Source of the DNA: an uncultured Eubacterium sp. | GTDB lineage: Bacteria; Bacillota; Clostridia; Eubacteriales; Eubacteriaceae | Length of the DNA: 6,060 bases | Assembly: GCA_902784045.1 (NCBI GenBank) | Contig: CACZTE010000263.1 | Location: 1 to 6,060 of the forward strand | Direction of reading: 5' to 3' | Shown: positions 1-6,060 of the stretch, piece after piece | Numbering within the stretch: position 1 is the first letter of the stretch | Layout of the letters: every line of letters starts with the position of its first letter | The notes under the pieces: model-generated | The model's database searches: none | Told to the model about the DNA's origin: nothing | What the model saw: the letters and a program-made list of their open reading frames with translations, nothing else | Made by a program: the position numbers and the translations under genes

Positions 1-125
1 AGCTCGAAAACTACGACCTGTGCCTCAACAGCGGAATTCTCGGCGAAGACGGTTGCGTGGCGGTCATAGACGCCACCATCGACAACCTATTGCTTCGCAG
101 AAAGGCAAGGAGAAAGAATGGCTAA
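1..125 (+). CDS. C-terminal end of a probable cytidylate-kinase-like protein (partial)
   Basis: This is the last 40 codons of a gene that begins before the window; the first whole codon starts at base 3 and the stop is TAA at 123-125. The visible tail contains NYDLCLNSGILGEDG followed by a hydrophobic helix (VAVIDATID) and a basic end (RRKARRKNG). The pattern 'YDL-x-hydrophobic-N-S/T-x-x-LG', then a helix, is how proteins of the cytidylate kinase-like family (Cytidylate_kin2 type) usually end, which is the basis of the call. The P-loop and lid lie outside the window, so neither kinase activity nor substrate can be judged. The gene overlaps the glutaredoxin start by 8 bases, which suggests coupled translation in one operon. 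A different P-loop nucleotide kinase is the main alternative. Confidence 0.6.
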   Translation, partial: LENYDLCLNSGILGEDGCVAVIDATIDNLLLRRKARRKNG

Positions 126-378
126 AGCAACCATCACCTGTTACACGTGGCCCCATTGCCCTTATTGCAACAAAGCCAAGGGACTGCTCGATCAGCTGGG
201 CTTAGCATACACCGATCACGACATCTACGGCAAACCCGAAGAAAAACAGCGTTTAATCAACGAAACAGGGCAAACCACCGTGCCCTATATCTTCTTTGAC
301 GATACCCTCATCGGCGGATGCGATGACTTATTCGCCCTGTACGAAAGCGGCAAATTGGAACAGGCTCTGACACGCTAA
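118..378 (+). CDS. grxC: Glutaredoxin (GrxC-type, dithiol CPYC)
   Basis: An 86-residue thioredoxin-fold protein, the normal size for a bacterial glutaredoxin 3. The redox site C14-P15-Y16-C17 follows the first beta strand (ATITCYTW). The cis-proline loop TVP is at residues 54-56, and GGCDDL at 66-71 matches the glutathione-binding GG-x-x-D/E region. The family reduces protein disulfides and protein-glutathione mixed disulfides in the cytosol; the partner here cannot be told from sequence. If the cell lacks glutathione, as many clostridia do, another low-molecular-weight thiol or a thioredoxin reductase may recharge it. The ATG at 118 is supported by AAGGAG at 107-112, five bases upstream. The start lies inside the end of the upstream gene, and the YdbC-like gene begins 10 bases after the stop, so all three are probably one transcript. 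Family assignment is firm; the symbol follows the E. coli homologue. Confidence 0.93.
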   Translation: MAKATITCYTWPHCPYCNKAKGLLDQLGLAYTDHDIYGKPEEKQRLINETGQTTVPYIFFDDTLIGGCDDLFALYESGKLEQALTR

Positions 379-388
379 AGGAGGAACC

Positions 389-610
389 ATGGCAGGCATC
401 ACATACGAAATCACCGAAGAAATCGGCGTCCTCTCCGAAGGCGCGGGCGGTTGGCAAAAAGAACTCAATCTGGTCAGCTGGAACGACAGAGAACCCAAAT
501 ACGATCTCAGAGACTGGGCCCCGGACCACGAACGCATGCGCAAAGGCATCACCTTAAGCGCCGACGAACTGGCCGAACTCAAAGCCATCTTAAACGAAAT
601 GGACATCTGA
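389..610 (+). CDS. YdbC-like protein of the PC4 single-stranded nucleic-acid-binding family
   Basis: A 73-residue protein that resembles Lactococcus YdbC, a bacterial homologue of the eukaryotic transcriptional coactivator PC4. From memory, that family is shown to bind single-stranded DNA as a dimer. The diagnostic stretches are EEIGVLSEGAGGW (10-22), KELNLVSWN (24-32), KYDLRDWAPDHERMRKGITL (37-56) and a closing helix (about 57-70). Together they fit the PC4 layout of a curved beta sheet followed by one helix. The start is clear: AAAGGAGG at 377-384 overlaps the glutaredoxin stop and precedes the ATG by four bases. The protein is full length for the family, with no signal peptide or membrane segment. 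A strong terminator follows immediately, so it is the last gene of its operon. The cellular role in bacteria is not well defined; binding to single-stranded DNA during transcription, replication or repair is an inference. Confidence 0.85.
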   Translation: MAGITYEITEEIGVLSEGAGGWQKELNLVSWNDREPKYDLRDWAPDHERMRKGITLSADELAELKAILNEMDI

Positions 611-617
611 ACAAACG

Positions 618-650
618 ACCTTCGAGCACAGCGTGTCTTGAAGGTTTTTT
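618..650 (+). terminator. Rho-independent terminator after the ydbC-like gene
   Basis: The arms ACCTTCGAGCAC (618-629) and GTGTCTTGAAGGT (633-645) pair with one bulged T (636) and one G-T wobble around an AGC loop. A run of six T (645-650) follows. The structure starts 7 bases after the stop codon of the ydbC-like gene. No A-tract lies on the 5' side, so it should work mainly on + strand transcripts. Confidence 0.9.
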
Positions 651-661
651 GGTGTGACGCG

Positions 662-690
662 TTGAACAGCGCGCCGCGTTATGGTAAAAT
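662..690 (+). promoter_or_regulatory. Sigma-70/SigA-type promoter with extended -10, upstream of yebC
   Basis: A -35 element TTGAAC (662-667) is separated by exactly 17 bases from a -10 element TAAAAT (685-690). TGG at 682-684 directly before it matches the extended -10 (TGn). Transcription should start near 697, about 40 bases before yebC. Its place just after a terminator and before the next gene supports it. This is prediction from consensus only. Confidence 0.8.
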
Positions 691-737
691 AACAAAATAA
701 ATCAAAAAAACAACCAAACAACATATCGGAGGTAACC

Positions 738-1460
738 ATGTCAGGACATTCAAAATGGGCCAACATTAAAAACAGAAAAGGCAAACAAGACGCGGCCAAA
801 GGCAAAATCTTTACCAAAATGGCCAAACTCATCGCCGTGGCGGCGAGAGAAGGGGGCAGCGATCCCGAAATGAACGCCAAGCTGCGCGACGCCGTAGCCA
901 AAGCCAAAGCGGCCAATATGCCCAACGATAACATCGACCGCGCCATCAAAAAAGGCGCCGGAGAACTGGCCGGCACCGTCTATGAAGAAATCACCTACGA
1001 AGGCTACGGTCCCGGCGGAGTCGCCGTCATCGTCAACGCCCTTACCGACAACAAAAACCGCACCGCCGGAGACATTCGCCACGCCTTTGATAAAAACGGC
1101 GGCAACTTAGGCACCAATGGCTGCGTGGCTTATCTCTTCACCAAAGCCGGACGCATCATGATCGAGAAAAAAGACGGCCTGGACGAGGATGAACTCATGA
1201 TGATCGCCCTCGACGCCGGCGCCGAAGACATGGAAACATCCGAAGACGGCTACGAAATCAAAACAGCGCCTGAGGATTTCGCGAAAGTCATGGACGCTTT
1301 AAACGACGCCGGAGTGGAAGTTCTCTCCGGAGAAATCGCCATGATTCCCTCCACCGAGACCGATATCTCCGAAGCCGACGCCAAAAAAATGGAAAAAATG
1401 CTCGACATGTTCGACGACAACGACGACGTCCAGGAAGTCTGGCACAACTGGAACAACTGA
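738..1460 (+). CDS. yebC: YebC/PmpR/TACO1-family protein
   Basis: A 240-residue cytosolic protein, the usual family length, with the canonical N-terminus MSGHSKWANIK and a basic first helical domain (about 1-75, including MPNDNIDRAIKKG at 61-73). The alpha/beta domains follow with EGYGPGG (88-94), TDNKNRTA (103-110) and FDKNGGNLG (117-125). The acidic, asparagine-rich tail is also typical. Members were long annotated as DNA-binding regulators (PmpR). More recent work links the family to translation: TACO1 in mitochondria, and bacterial YebC proteins that relieve ribosome stalling at proline-rich sequences. Which role applies here cannot be read from sequence. The start has GGAGG at 728-732, five bases upstream. 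The gene has its own promoter (662-690). No terminator is visible after it, so it is probably co-transcribed with the small membrane-protein gene. Confidence 0.96.
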   Translation: MSGHSKWANIKNRKGKQDAAKGKIFTKMAKLIAVAAREGGSDPEMNAKLRDAVAKAKAANMPNDNIDRAIKKGAGELAGTVYEEITYEGYGPGGVAVIVNALTDNKNRTAGDIRHAFDKNGGNLGTNGCVAYLFTKAGRIMIEKKDGLDEDELMMIALDAGAEDMETSEDGYEIKTAPEDFAKVMDALNDAGVEVLSGEIAMIPSTETDISEADAKKMEKMLDMFDDNDDVQEVWHNWNN

Positions 1461-1540
1461 TTTCCCTCTAACCCGCGGGCAAACGATGTCTTGTACGGCA
1501 TTTCCACAACACCGCGGCCGGCCCCCATCAATTGCGTAAG

Positions 1541-1546
1541 AGGAGG
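1541..1546 (+). promoter_or_regulatory. Ribosome binding site deciding the start of the small membrane protein
   Basis: A full AGGAGG lies two bases from the ATG at 1549 and five bases from the adjacent in-frame ATG at 1552. The five-base spacing equals that seen at yebC and the glutaredoxin, so 1552 is the better start. Confidence 0.75.
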
Positions 1547-1551
1547 CAATG

Positions 1552-1833
1552 ATGAACAACAACAAATTTTCCGTGCGCTCGGTGCTGATCTATTTGCTCA
1601 TCGCCGTGCTGATGACACTGCTCACCGCGTCCTTCGTGCTGGAAAGCGTCTATCACAATTCCGACAGCATCACCATGACGCCTCAGGGTGTCAAAGCCGT
1701 CTACGAAAGCTGCATCGGCATGCTGGACTTCTCCACGGTGGCTGAACCTGTGCAAAACACGGCGCCGGTTCAGACCAATACCCAGCCGTCCCAGCCTTCG
1801 GCGGAACAGGCGCCTCAGCCCACCGCCAACTGA
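1552..1833 (+). CDS. Small single-pass membrane protein of unknown function with Pro/Gln/Thr-rich tail
   Basis: I do not recognise this family. The product is 93 residues from the chosen ATG, or 94 if the preceding ATG at 1549 is used. It has a short polar, basic N-terminus (MNNNKFSVR) and one hydrophobic segment (about residues 9-32, containing VLIYLLIAVLMTLLTASFVL). A middle part of about 30 residues holds the only cysteine (YESCIGMLDF). The last 30 residues are low-complexity, rich in Pro, Gln, Thr and Ala. The positive charges before the hydrophobic segment predict an inside N-terminus and an exported tail. No lipobox cysteine follows the segment, so it is not a lipoprotein; a cleaved signal peptide is possible but not clear. 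The gene has a perfect AGGAGG and coding-like codon use, so it is probably real. It sits between yebC and a strong terminator. A role in the cell envelope is inference only. Confidence 0.75.
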   Translation: MNNNKFSVRSVLIYLLIAVLMTLLTASFVLESVYHNSDSITMTPQGVKAVYESCIGMLDFSTVAEPVQNTAPVQTNTQPSQPSAEQAPQPTAN

Positions 1834-1864
1834 GAAAAACCGATCAACACACCAAAACCACCCG

Positions 1865-1892
1865 AAAAAGTAAGGCGTGAGCCTTGCTTTTT
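1865..1892 (+). terminator. Rho-independent terminator between the small membrane protein gene and nnr
   Basis: AAAAAGTAAGGC (1865-1876) pairs with GCCTTGCTTTTT (1881-1892) over 12 pairs, one a T-G wobble, around a GTGA loop. The distal arm ends in a T-run. The A-run on the other arm means it could also terminate - strand transcripts. It ends 27 bases before the nnr start codon. Confidence 0.88.
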
Positions 1893-1910
1893 CTGCATTT
1901 TATGTTGAAA

Positions 1911-1916
1911 AGAGGA
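1911..1916 (+). promoter_or_regulatory. Ribosome binding site deciding the nnr start
   Basis: AGAGGA lies four bases before (spacer 1917-1919 plus the last A of the purine run) the ATG at 1920. It excludes the in-frame upstream candidates: TTG at 1884 lies inside the terminator hairpin, and ATG at 1902 has no binding site before it. Confidence 0.7.
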
Positions 1917-1919
1917 ACC

Positions 1920-3413
1920 ATGAAAATCGTATCACCTTCGGAAATGGCCGAGATGGACAAAAAGACCATCGCCGCCGGCATTGCCGATTATGAACTGATG
2001 GAGCGCGCCGCCGAACGCTGCGCGGACTATATCAAAGGCTTGATCGACCCGGGCAAAAAAGTCCTGGTCTTGTGCGGCACGGGCAACAACGGAGGAGACG
2101 GCCTGGTCATCGCCAGACTCCTTGCTCATGCCGGATTTGACGTGAGTACCCTCATCGTCGGAGCGCCCGCCAAAATGACCCCCTCGACCAAAAAGAATTT
2201 TGAGCGCCTCAAAGCCATCGGCGCCCCTGTCAGCGTGGAAATGACACACGAAGCCGTCAAAAGCGCGGCTCCCGACATCATCGTCGACGCTGTGTTCGGC
2301 AACGGCCTTACCGACAGGCCCATTCGTCCGGACATGCGCGCTCTCTTTGACGCCGTCAACGCTTTAGACGCCTTCGTTTTCGCCGTCGACATGCCCTCGG
2401 GCCTTCGGGGAGACAACGGCCAGACCATCGGCGCCGCCATCAAAGCCGACGTCACCCTGGTCATCCAGCATATCAAAACCGGCCTTTTGTTAAACGAAGG
2501 CCCCGACATCGCGGGACGGCTCATCGTGGTGGACGCGGGCATTGACGGCAGTTCCGTCGAGACCCAAAAGCGCCTGCTCACCCCCGAAACCCTCGGCAAA
2601 ATCCCCAAACGCCAAAGACAATCCCACAAATACCACTACGGATTCGCGGGGGTCATCGCCGGTACCAAAGGCATGCTCGGCGCCGGGATCCTCGCTTGTC
2701 GGGCAGCCCTCAAAACAGGCGCCGGTCTGGTCAGCAACTGGATTTCCGAAGACGTCTATCCCGTCATGGCCGCAAAAATGCCCGCCGAAATCATGGTGAA
2801 GGCCTATCACAGCCGAATTGAGGCCGTTGCCGGCGAGCCCAAGGCCACCGTCTGGCTCTACGGGCCCGGCTGCGGACGGACAACAGACGACGGGGACGCG
2901 CTGTCAGCTCTGCTTTCAGGCGATAAACCCGTGGTCATCGACGCCGACGGCCTGTGGCATCTGGCCCGCCGCAAAGCCCTCCTCAAAGCTCACCGCGCGC
3001 CCTTAATCCTCACCCCCCACGAAGGGGAGTTTCTCACCCTCGCGGAAATGACCATGGATGAACTCAGAGATGATCCCATCGCCGCGGGGAAGGCCTTCGC
3101 TCAAAAATACAACCTCATCCTCGTGCTCAAAGGCCATCACACCCTGATCTTTCTGCCGGACGGCAGGCTCTGGCTAAACGACACCGGCAATCCCGGTATG
3201 GCCACAGCGGGTTCCGGCGACGTGCTCGCCGGGATGATCGCGGGATTCGCCGCGGGCAGCGCCGATCTCGAAGAGGCCGTCAAGCGCGCCGTTTGCCTGC
3301 ACGGTCTGGCCGGCGACATGGCGGCTGAGCGCCTTGGGGAAGTGTCCCTCACAGCCTCCGACCTCATTCGCTTTCTGCCCAAAGCCGTCAAAAGCGTCAG
3401 CGAAATGCCATGA
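1920..3413 (+). CDS. nnrD: Bifunctional NAD(P)H-hydrate epimerase / ADP-dependent NAD(P)H-hydrate dehydratase
   Basis: A 497-residue fused repair enzyme, normal for the bacterial two-domain form (E. coli YjeF/Nnr type). It restores damaged NADH and NADPH hydrates: the N-terminal epimerase interconverts the R and S forms, and the C-terminal kinase-like dehydratase converts the S form back using ADP. The epimerase domain (about 1-215) shows GTGNNGGDG (53-61), DAVFGNGL (123-130) and VDMPSGL (156-162, with the likely catalytic D157). The dehydratase domain (about 230-490) shows HKYHYG (236-241), GPGCGR (315-320), DADGL (341-345), TPHEGEF (365-371), KGHHTL (404-409) and NDTGNPGMATAGSGD (420-434), ending in the key D434. 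All expected motifs are present, so both activities are likely intact. The start at 1920 gives MKIVSPSEM, typical of the family. miaB follows after 43 bases with no terminator. Confidence 0.95.
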   Translation: MKIVSPSEMAEMDKKTIAAGIADYELMERAAERCADYIKGLIDPGKKVLVLCGTGNNGGDGLVIARLLAHAGFDVSTLIVGAPAKMTPSTKKNFERLKAIGAPVSVEMTHEAVKSAAPDIIVDAVFGNGLTDRPIRPDMRALFDAVNALDAFVFAVDMPSGLRGDNGQTIGAAIKADVTLVIQHIKTGLLLNEGPDIAGRLIVVDAGIDGSSVETQKRLLTPETLGKIPKRQRQSHKYHYGFAGVIAGTKGMLGAGILACRAALKTGAGLVSNWISEDVYPVMAAKMPAEIMVKAYHSRIEAVAGEPKATVWLYGPGCGRTTDDGDALSALLSGDKPVVIDADGLWHLARRKALLKAHRAPLILTPHEGEFLTLAEMTMDELRDDPIAAGKAFAQKYNLILVLKGHHTLIFLPDGRLWLNDTGNPGMATAGSGDVLAGMIAGFAAGSADLEEAVKRAVCLHGLAGDMAAERLGEVSLTASDLIRFLPKAVKSVSEMP

Positions 3414-3456
3414 AGAGCAAACGCCTGACAACAAATCCAAGTGTTAGAGAAAAACC

Positions 3457-4776
3457 ATGAATAAAACCTATAAAATCATGACCTATGGCTGTCAAATGAA
3501 CGAAAATGACTCTGAAAAAATATCGGGCATGTTAAAAGCCATGGGCTACACCAAAACAGAAGATGAAAAAACTGCCGGCGTCGTCGTGTTCAATACCTGC
3601 TCCGTCAGGGAAAACGCCGATGTCAGGGTTTTCGGCAATCTGGGCGCCTTCAAAAGCTATAAAAAAACCAATCCGGAAATGGTGCTTGCCGTCTGCGGCT
3701 GCATGATGCAGCAGCCCCATATTGTCGAGGAAATCAAGACCAAAAACCCCCAGGTGGACATTGTTTTCGGAACGCATAATATTCATCGTTTTCCGGAGCT
3801 TTTAACCAAACATCTCACTTCCGATGAGCGTGTGTTTGAAATCTTTGAGGATGATGACGGCCTGGTGGAAAATCTGCCGGTGGACAGACGATATCCCTTC
3901 AAGAGCTACGTGTCCATCATGAAGGGCTGTAATAATTTTTGCACCTATTGCATTGTCCCGTATACCAGAGGCAGGGAAGTCAGCCGACCTCATGAGAACA
4001 TCATTGCCGAAATCAAGGCCCTGGCCGCCGACGGCTGCCTGGAGGTGACACTCCTCGGCCAAAACGTCAATTCCTACGGCAATGACCGTCAAGACGATTA
4101 TCATTTTGCCGATTTGCTCAGAGATGTCAACGCCATCCCCGGCCTTCAGCGCGTGCGCTTTATGACATCCCATCCCAAAGATTTTTCTGATGAGGTCATC
4201 GACGCCATCGCCGAATGCGACAAAGTCTGTCCGGCCATTCATTTGGCTGTTCAGTCCGGCTGCACCGCCGTCTTAAAAGCCATGCACCGCGGCTATACCA
4301 AAGAACATATCATCGCCTTGGTTCAAAAAATTCGCTCGCGCATTCCCGAGGCCGCCATCACCACCGATATCATTGTCGGTTTTCCCGGCGAGACCGAAGC
4401 GGATTTGGAGGACACCCTCGATGTCGTCCGCGCCTGCGCCTTTGACGCGGCCTTTTCCTTTATCTATTCCAAACGTACCGGCACCCCGGCGGCTGTGATG
4501 GAAAATCAGATTCCCGATGATGTCAAGCACCAACGCCTAAACAAACTGCTTGCGTGCCTCCATGAAATCGGCGCCGACCGTAACGCCGTCTATCAGGACC
4601 GGGACGTCAGCGTATTAGTCGAAGGGACAAGCAAGCACAATCCGGGACGGTTAACCGGCCGAACCAAAAACGGAAAACTGGTCAATTTTGACGGAAACCC
4701 GGAAAGCGTGGGCACCATCGTCACCGTCCATATCGACGAAGCCAAAACCTTCAGCCTGGACGGCAGACAAGTTTAA
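3457..4776 (+). CDS. miaB: tRNA-2-methylthio-N6-dimethylallyladenosine synthase MiaB
   Basis: A 439-residue radical-SAM methylthiotransferase that adds a methylthio group to i6A37 of tRNAs reading UNN codons. The N-terminal MTTase domain has the three cysteines for the auxiliary 4Fe-4S cluster: C12 in YGCQMNENDSE, C48 in NTCSVREN and C82 in CGCMMQQ. The radical-SAM cluster cysteines are C158, C162 and C165 in KGCNNFCTYCIVPYTRG. A TRAM RNA-binding domain occupies about residues 377-438. YGCQMN and the NTCSVRE signature favour MiaB over RimO or MtaB. Two changes stand out: HLAVQSGC (262-269) where the family usually has HLPVQSGS. The ATG at 3457 gives the typical MiaB N-terminus, but the purine stretch before it (AGAGA, 3446-3450) is a weak ribosome binding site compared with its neighbours. 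Codon use is somewhat more A/T-ending than in nnr. mutS follows after 50 bases, a common order in Bacillota. Confidence 0.96.
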   Translation: MNKTYKIMTYGCQMNENDSEKISGMLKAMGYTKTEDEKTAGVVVFNTCSVRENADVRVFGNLGAFKSYKKTNPEMVLAVCGCMMQQPHIVEEIKTKNPQVDIVFGTHNIHRFPELLTKHLTSDERVFEIFEDDDGLVENLPVDRRYPFKSYVSIMKGCNNFCTYCIVPYTRGREVSRPHENIIAEIKALAADGCLEVTLLGQNVNSYGNDRQDDYHFADLLRDVNAIPGLQRVRFMTSHPKDFSDEVIDAIAECDKVCPAIHLAVQSGCTAVLKAMHRGYTKEHIIALVQKIRSRIPEAAITTDIIVGFPGETEADLEDTLDVVRACAFDAAFSFIYSKRTGTPAAVMENQIPDDVKHQRLNKLLACLHEIGADRNAVYQDRDVSVLVEGTSKHNPGRLTGRTKNGKLVNFDGNPESVGTIVTVHIDEAKTFSLDGRQV

Positions 4777-4826
4777 GCCTTCGCTTCAAGCAGACCATCA
4801 CATCATGATGACAGGAGGACAAAACC

Positions 4827-6060
4827 ATGGGATTGACGCCGATGATGCAACAATATCTGGCCGTTCACGAGCGGGTGCCCGACGCCATTTTGTTTTTCCG
4901 CCTCGGTGATTTTTACGAAATGTTTTTTGATGACGCCGTCAAAGCGTCCAAAGAGCTGGAAATCGCCCTGACGGGAAAGGACTGCGGCTTGGAAGAGCGG
5001 GCGCCCATGTGCGGCGTGCCCTATCATTCCGCGGAAAACTACATCGCGAAACTGGTTGAACGGGGTTATAAAGTCGCCGTCTGCGAGCAGATGGAAGACC
5101 CTAAATCAGCTAAAGGGATCGTCAAAAGAGATATCGTGCGCATCGTCTCACCGGGGACCATCAGCTCCGATGACTATATTAAAGCGTCGGAAAACAACTA
5201 TCTTGTCTCCCTGTGCCTTGACAGGCAAGTCATCGGCATCGCTTATACCGACGTGACCACCGGAGCCTTTTACGCGGCGGAAATCCCGGCGGAAAAAGAC
5301 GATCGGCATCTCCAAAACGAACTCGGGCGCATCGCTCCGTCGGAAATAATCCTCAATCCCGCCCTCTACAAAAAAGACGGCCTTTTAAAAGCCCTGGAGA
5401 CGCGTTTCGGCTGTATGACGGATTTGTATGGCCAGCGTCATTTTGAACTGAGAGAGAGCAAAAAACGGATTAAGAATCATTTTCACGTTTACGCTTTAGA
5501 TGCCTTGGGCATGGAAGGCCATGACGCCGCCATCCGCGCCGCCGGGGCGCTCATCGCCTACATTGACGAAACCCAGAAAACCGAGTCCGCCCATATCAAT
5601 CACCTTTCATATTATCATACCGACGCCTTCATGCTCCTGGACCTCTCCGCGCGCAAACATTTGGAACTCACCGAAACCATGCGCGGCGGCGAGAAACGGG
5701 GAAGTCTGCTTTGGGTCCTGGACCGCACCGTAACGGCCATGGGCGCGAGAATGCTCAGACAATGGGTGATTTCGCCCCTCATCCGGGCAGATGAAATTTT
5801 AAAAAGACAAAATGATGTGGAAGAACTCGCCGACAACGCGGGCAGCTTTAAAGAGTTGAAAGCCTTGCTGGGGAAAGTCTACGACATGGAGCGCATCTGC
5901 GCCAAAGCGGCCTACGGCACCTTAAATCCCAAAGATGTTTTGGCCCTCAAGCAATCCCTGTCGGTGATACCGCCGCTCACAGAGCTGATACGGGCCATGA
6001 ACGCCCCCGTCCTTTCGGAAAAATTCTTAGGCTTAGATACCATGACGGATATCTTTGAAC
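4827..6060 (+). CDS. mutS: DNA mismatch repair protein MutS, N-terminal part (cut by window end)
   Basis: The reading frame stays open from 4827 to the window end, giving 411 residues of a protein that is normally about 850-880. MutS recognises mismatches and small loops in newly replicated DNA and then recruits MutL. The visible part starts MGLTPMMQQYL, typical of MutS, and the mismatch-reading F29-Y30-E31 (FxE motif, in LGDFYEMF) is intact. The mismatch-binding domain I (about 1-115) includes APMCGVPYHSAENYI and CEQMEDP. The connector domain (about 120-240) and the start of the core/lever domain (ARKHLELTET, 275-284; GSLLWVLDRTVTAMGARML, 292-310) follow. The clamp, ATPase and dimerisation regions lie beyond the window. 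FxE plus the full N-terminal domain marks it as MutS1, not MutS2. The start has AGGAGG at 4813-4818, eight bases upstream. It is probably the last visible member of an nnr-miaB-mutS transcript; mutL is the expected next gene in this phylum. Confidence 0.96.
   Translation, partial: MGLTPMMQQYLAVHERVPDAILFFRLGDFYEMFFDDAVKASKELEIALTGKDCGLEERAPMCGVPYHSAENYIAKLVERGYKVAVCEQMEDPKSAKGIVKRDIVRIVSPGTISSDDYIKASENNYLVSLCLDRQVIGIAYTDVTTGAFYAAEIPAEKDDRHLQNELGRIAPSEIILNPALYKKDGLLKALETRFGCMTDLYGQRHFELRESKKRIKNHFHVYALDALGMEGHDAAIRAAGALIAYIDETQKTESAHINHLSYYHTDAFMLLDLSARKHLELTETMRGGEKRGSLLWVLDRTVTAMGARMLRQWVISPLIRADEILKRQNDVEELADNAGSFKELKALLGKVYDMERICAKAAYGTLNPKDVLALKQSLSVIPPLTELIRAMNAPVLSEKFLGLDTMTDIFE

Noticed and set aside
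590..976. 128-residue - strand open frame spanning the yebC promoter
   Set aside because: It crosses a clear terminator and promoter and overlaps the conserved YebC N-terminus; its hydrophobic look comes from reading Lys/Ala-rich codons in reverse.
1552..1833. The small membrane protein as a proline-stalling target of YebC
   Set aside because: Its tail is proline-rich, but no two prolines are adjacent, so the polyproline stalling signal is absent.
1884..1919. N-terminal extension of the NAD(P)H-hydrate repair enzyme from a TTG at 1884 or an ATG at 1902
   Set aside because: The TTG lies in the terminator hairpin, neither codon has a ribosome binding site, and the extra residues are not part of the family's usual N-terminus. 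ATG 1920 fits both.
2126..2629. 167-residue open frame on the - strand
   Set aside because: It lies wholly inside nnr, has no plausible ribosome binding site or recognisable domain, and arises from the C/G-biased third codon positions of the true gene.
3425..3453. Possible promoter for miaB starting at CTGACA
   Set aside because: No -10-like hexamer occurs at 15-19 bases downstream, so it is not supported.
3802..4242. 146-residue open frame on the - strand inside miaB
   Set aside because: It is the mirror of a strongly conserved MiaB coding region and shows no independent motif.
4801..4810. Perfect palindrome CATCATGATG ahead of mutS as an operator
   Set aside because: A single 10-base palindrome in a short gap is expected by chance, and no second copy or promoter lies beside it.

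Overview
This window looks like ordinary chromosomal DNA from a Gram-positive anaerobe, most likely a Clostridia-type member of the Bacillota with moderate GC content. The support is threefold. Ribosome binding sites close to AGGAGG precede most genes. A YdbC-type PC4-like protein, known mainly from Bacillota, is present. The miaB-mutS adjacency is also common in that phylum. Species cannot be named from the sequence alone. All convincing genes lie on the + strand.

Region 1 (1-650) is the end of an operon. It holds the C-terminus of a probable cytidylate-kinase-like protein, which overlaps a small CPYC glutaredoxin by 8 bases. Next comes a 73-residue YdbC/PC4-like single-stranded nucleic-acid-binding protein. 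A clear rho-independent terminator (618-650) closes the unit.

Region 2 (662-1892) is a second transcription unit. A near-consensus extended -10 promoter (662-690) drives yebC, a YebC/PmpR/TACO1-family protein, through a 37-nt leader with no G. A small single-pass membrane protein of unknown function, with a Pro/Gln/Thr-rich tail, follows. A second strong terminator hairpin (1865-1892) ends the unit.

Region 3 (1920-6060) runs nnr (fused NAD(P)H-hydrate epimerase/dehydratase), miaB (tRNA methylthiotransferase) and mutS (mismatch recognition, cut by the window end). Gaps are 43 and 50 bases with no visible terminator, so the three are probably co-transcribed. No obvious promoter lies between the terminator at 1865-1892 and nnr. 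Either nnr depends on read-through or its promoter lies in the preceding small gene.

The genes are mostly housekeeping and repair: thiol redox balance, nucleotide metabolism, translation support, cofactor repair, tRNA modification and DNA mismatch repair. I see no mobile element, CRISPR array, phage gene, tRNA or rRNA, and no convincing undescribed system. The items most worth a second look are the unrecognised membrane protein, the promoterless terminator-nnr junction, and two residue changes in a conserved MiaB motif.
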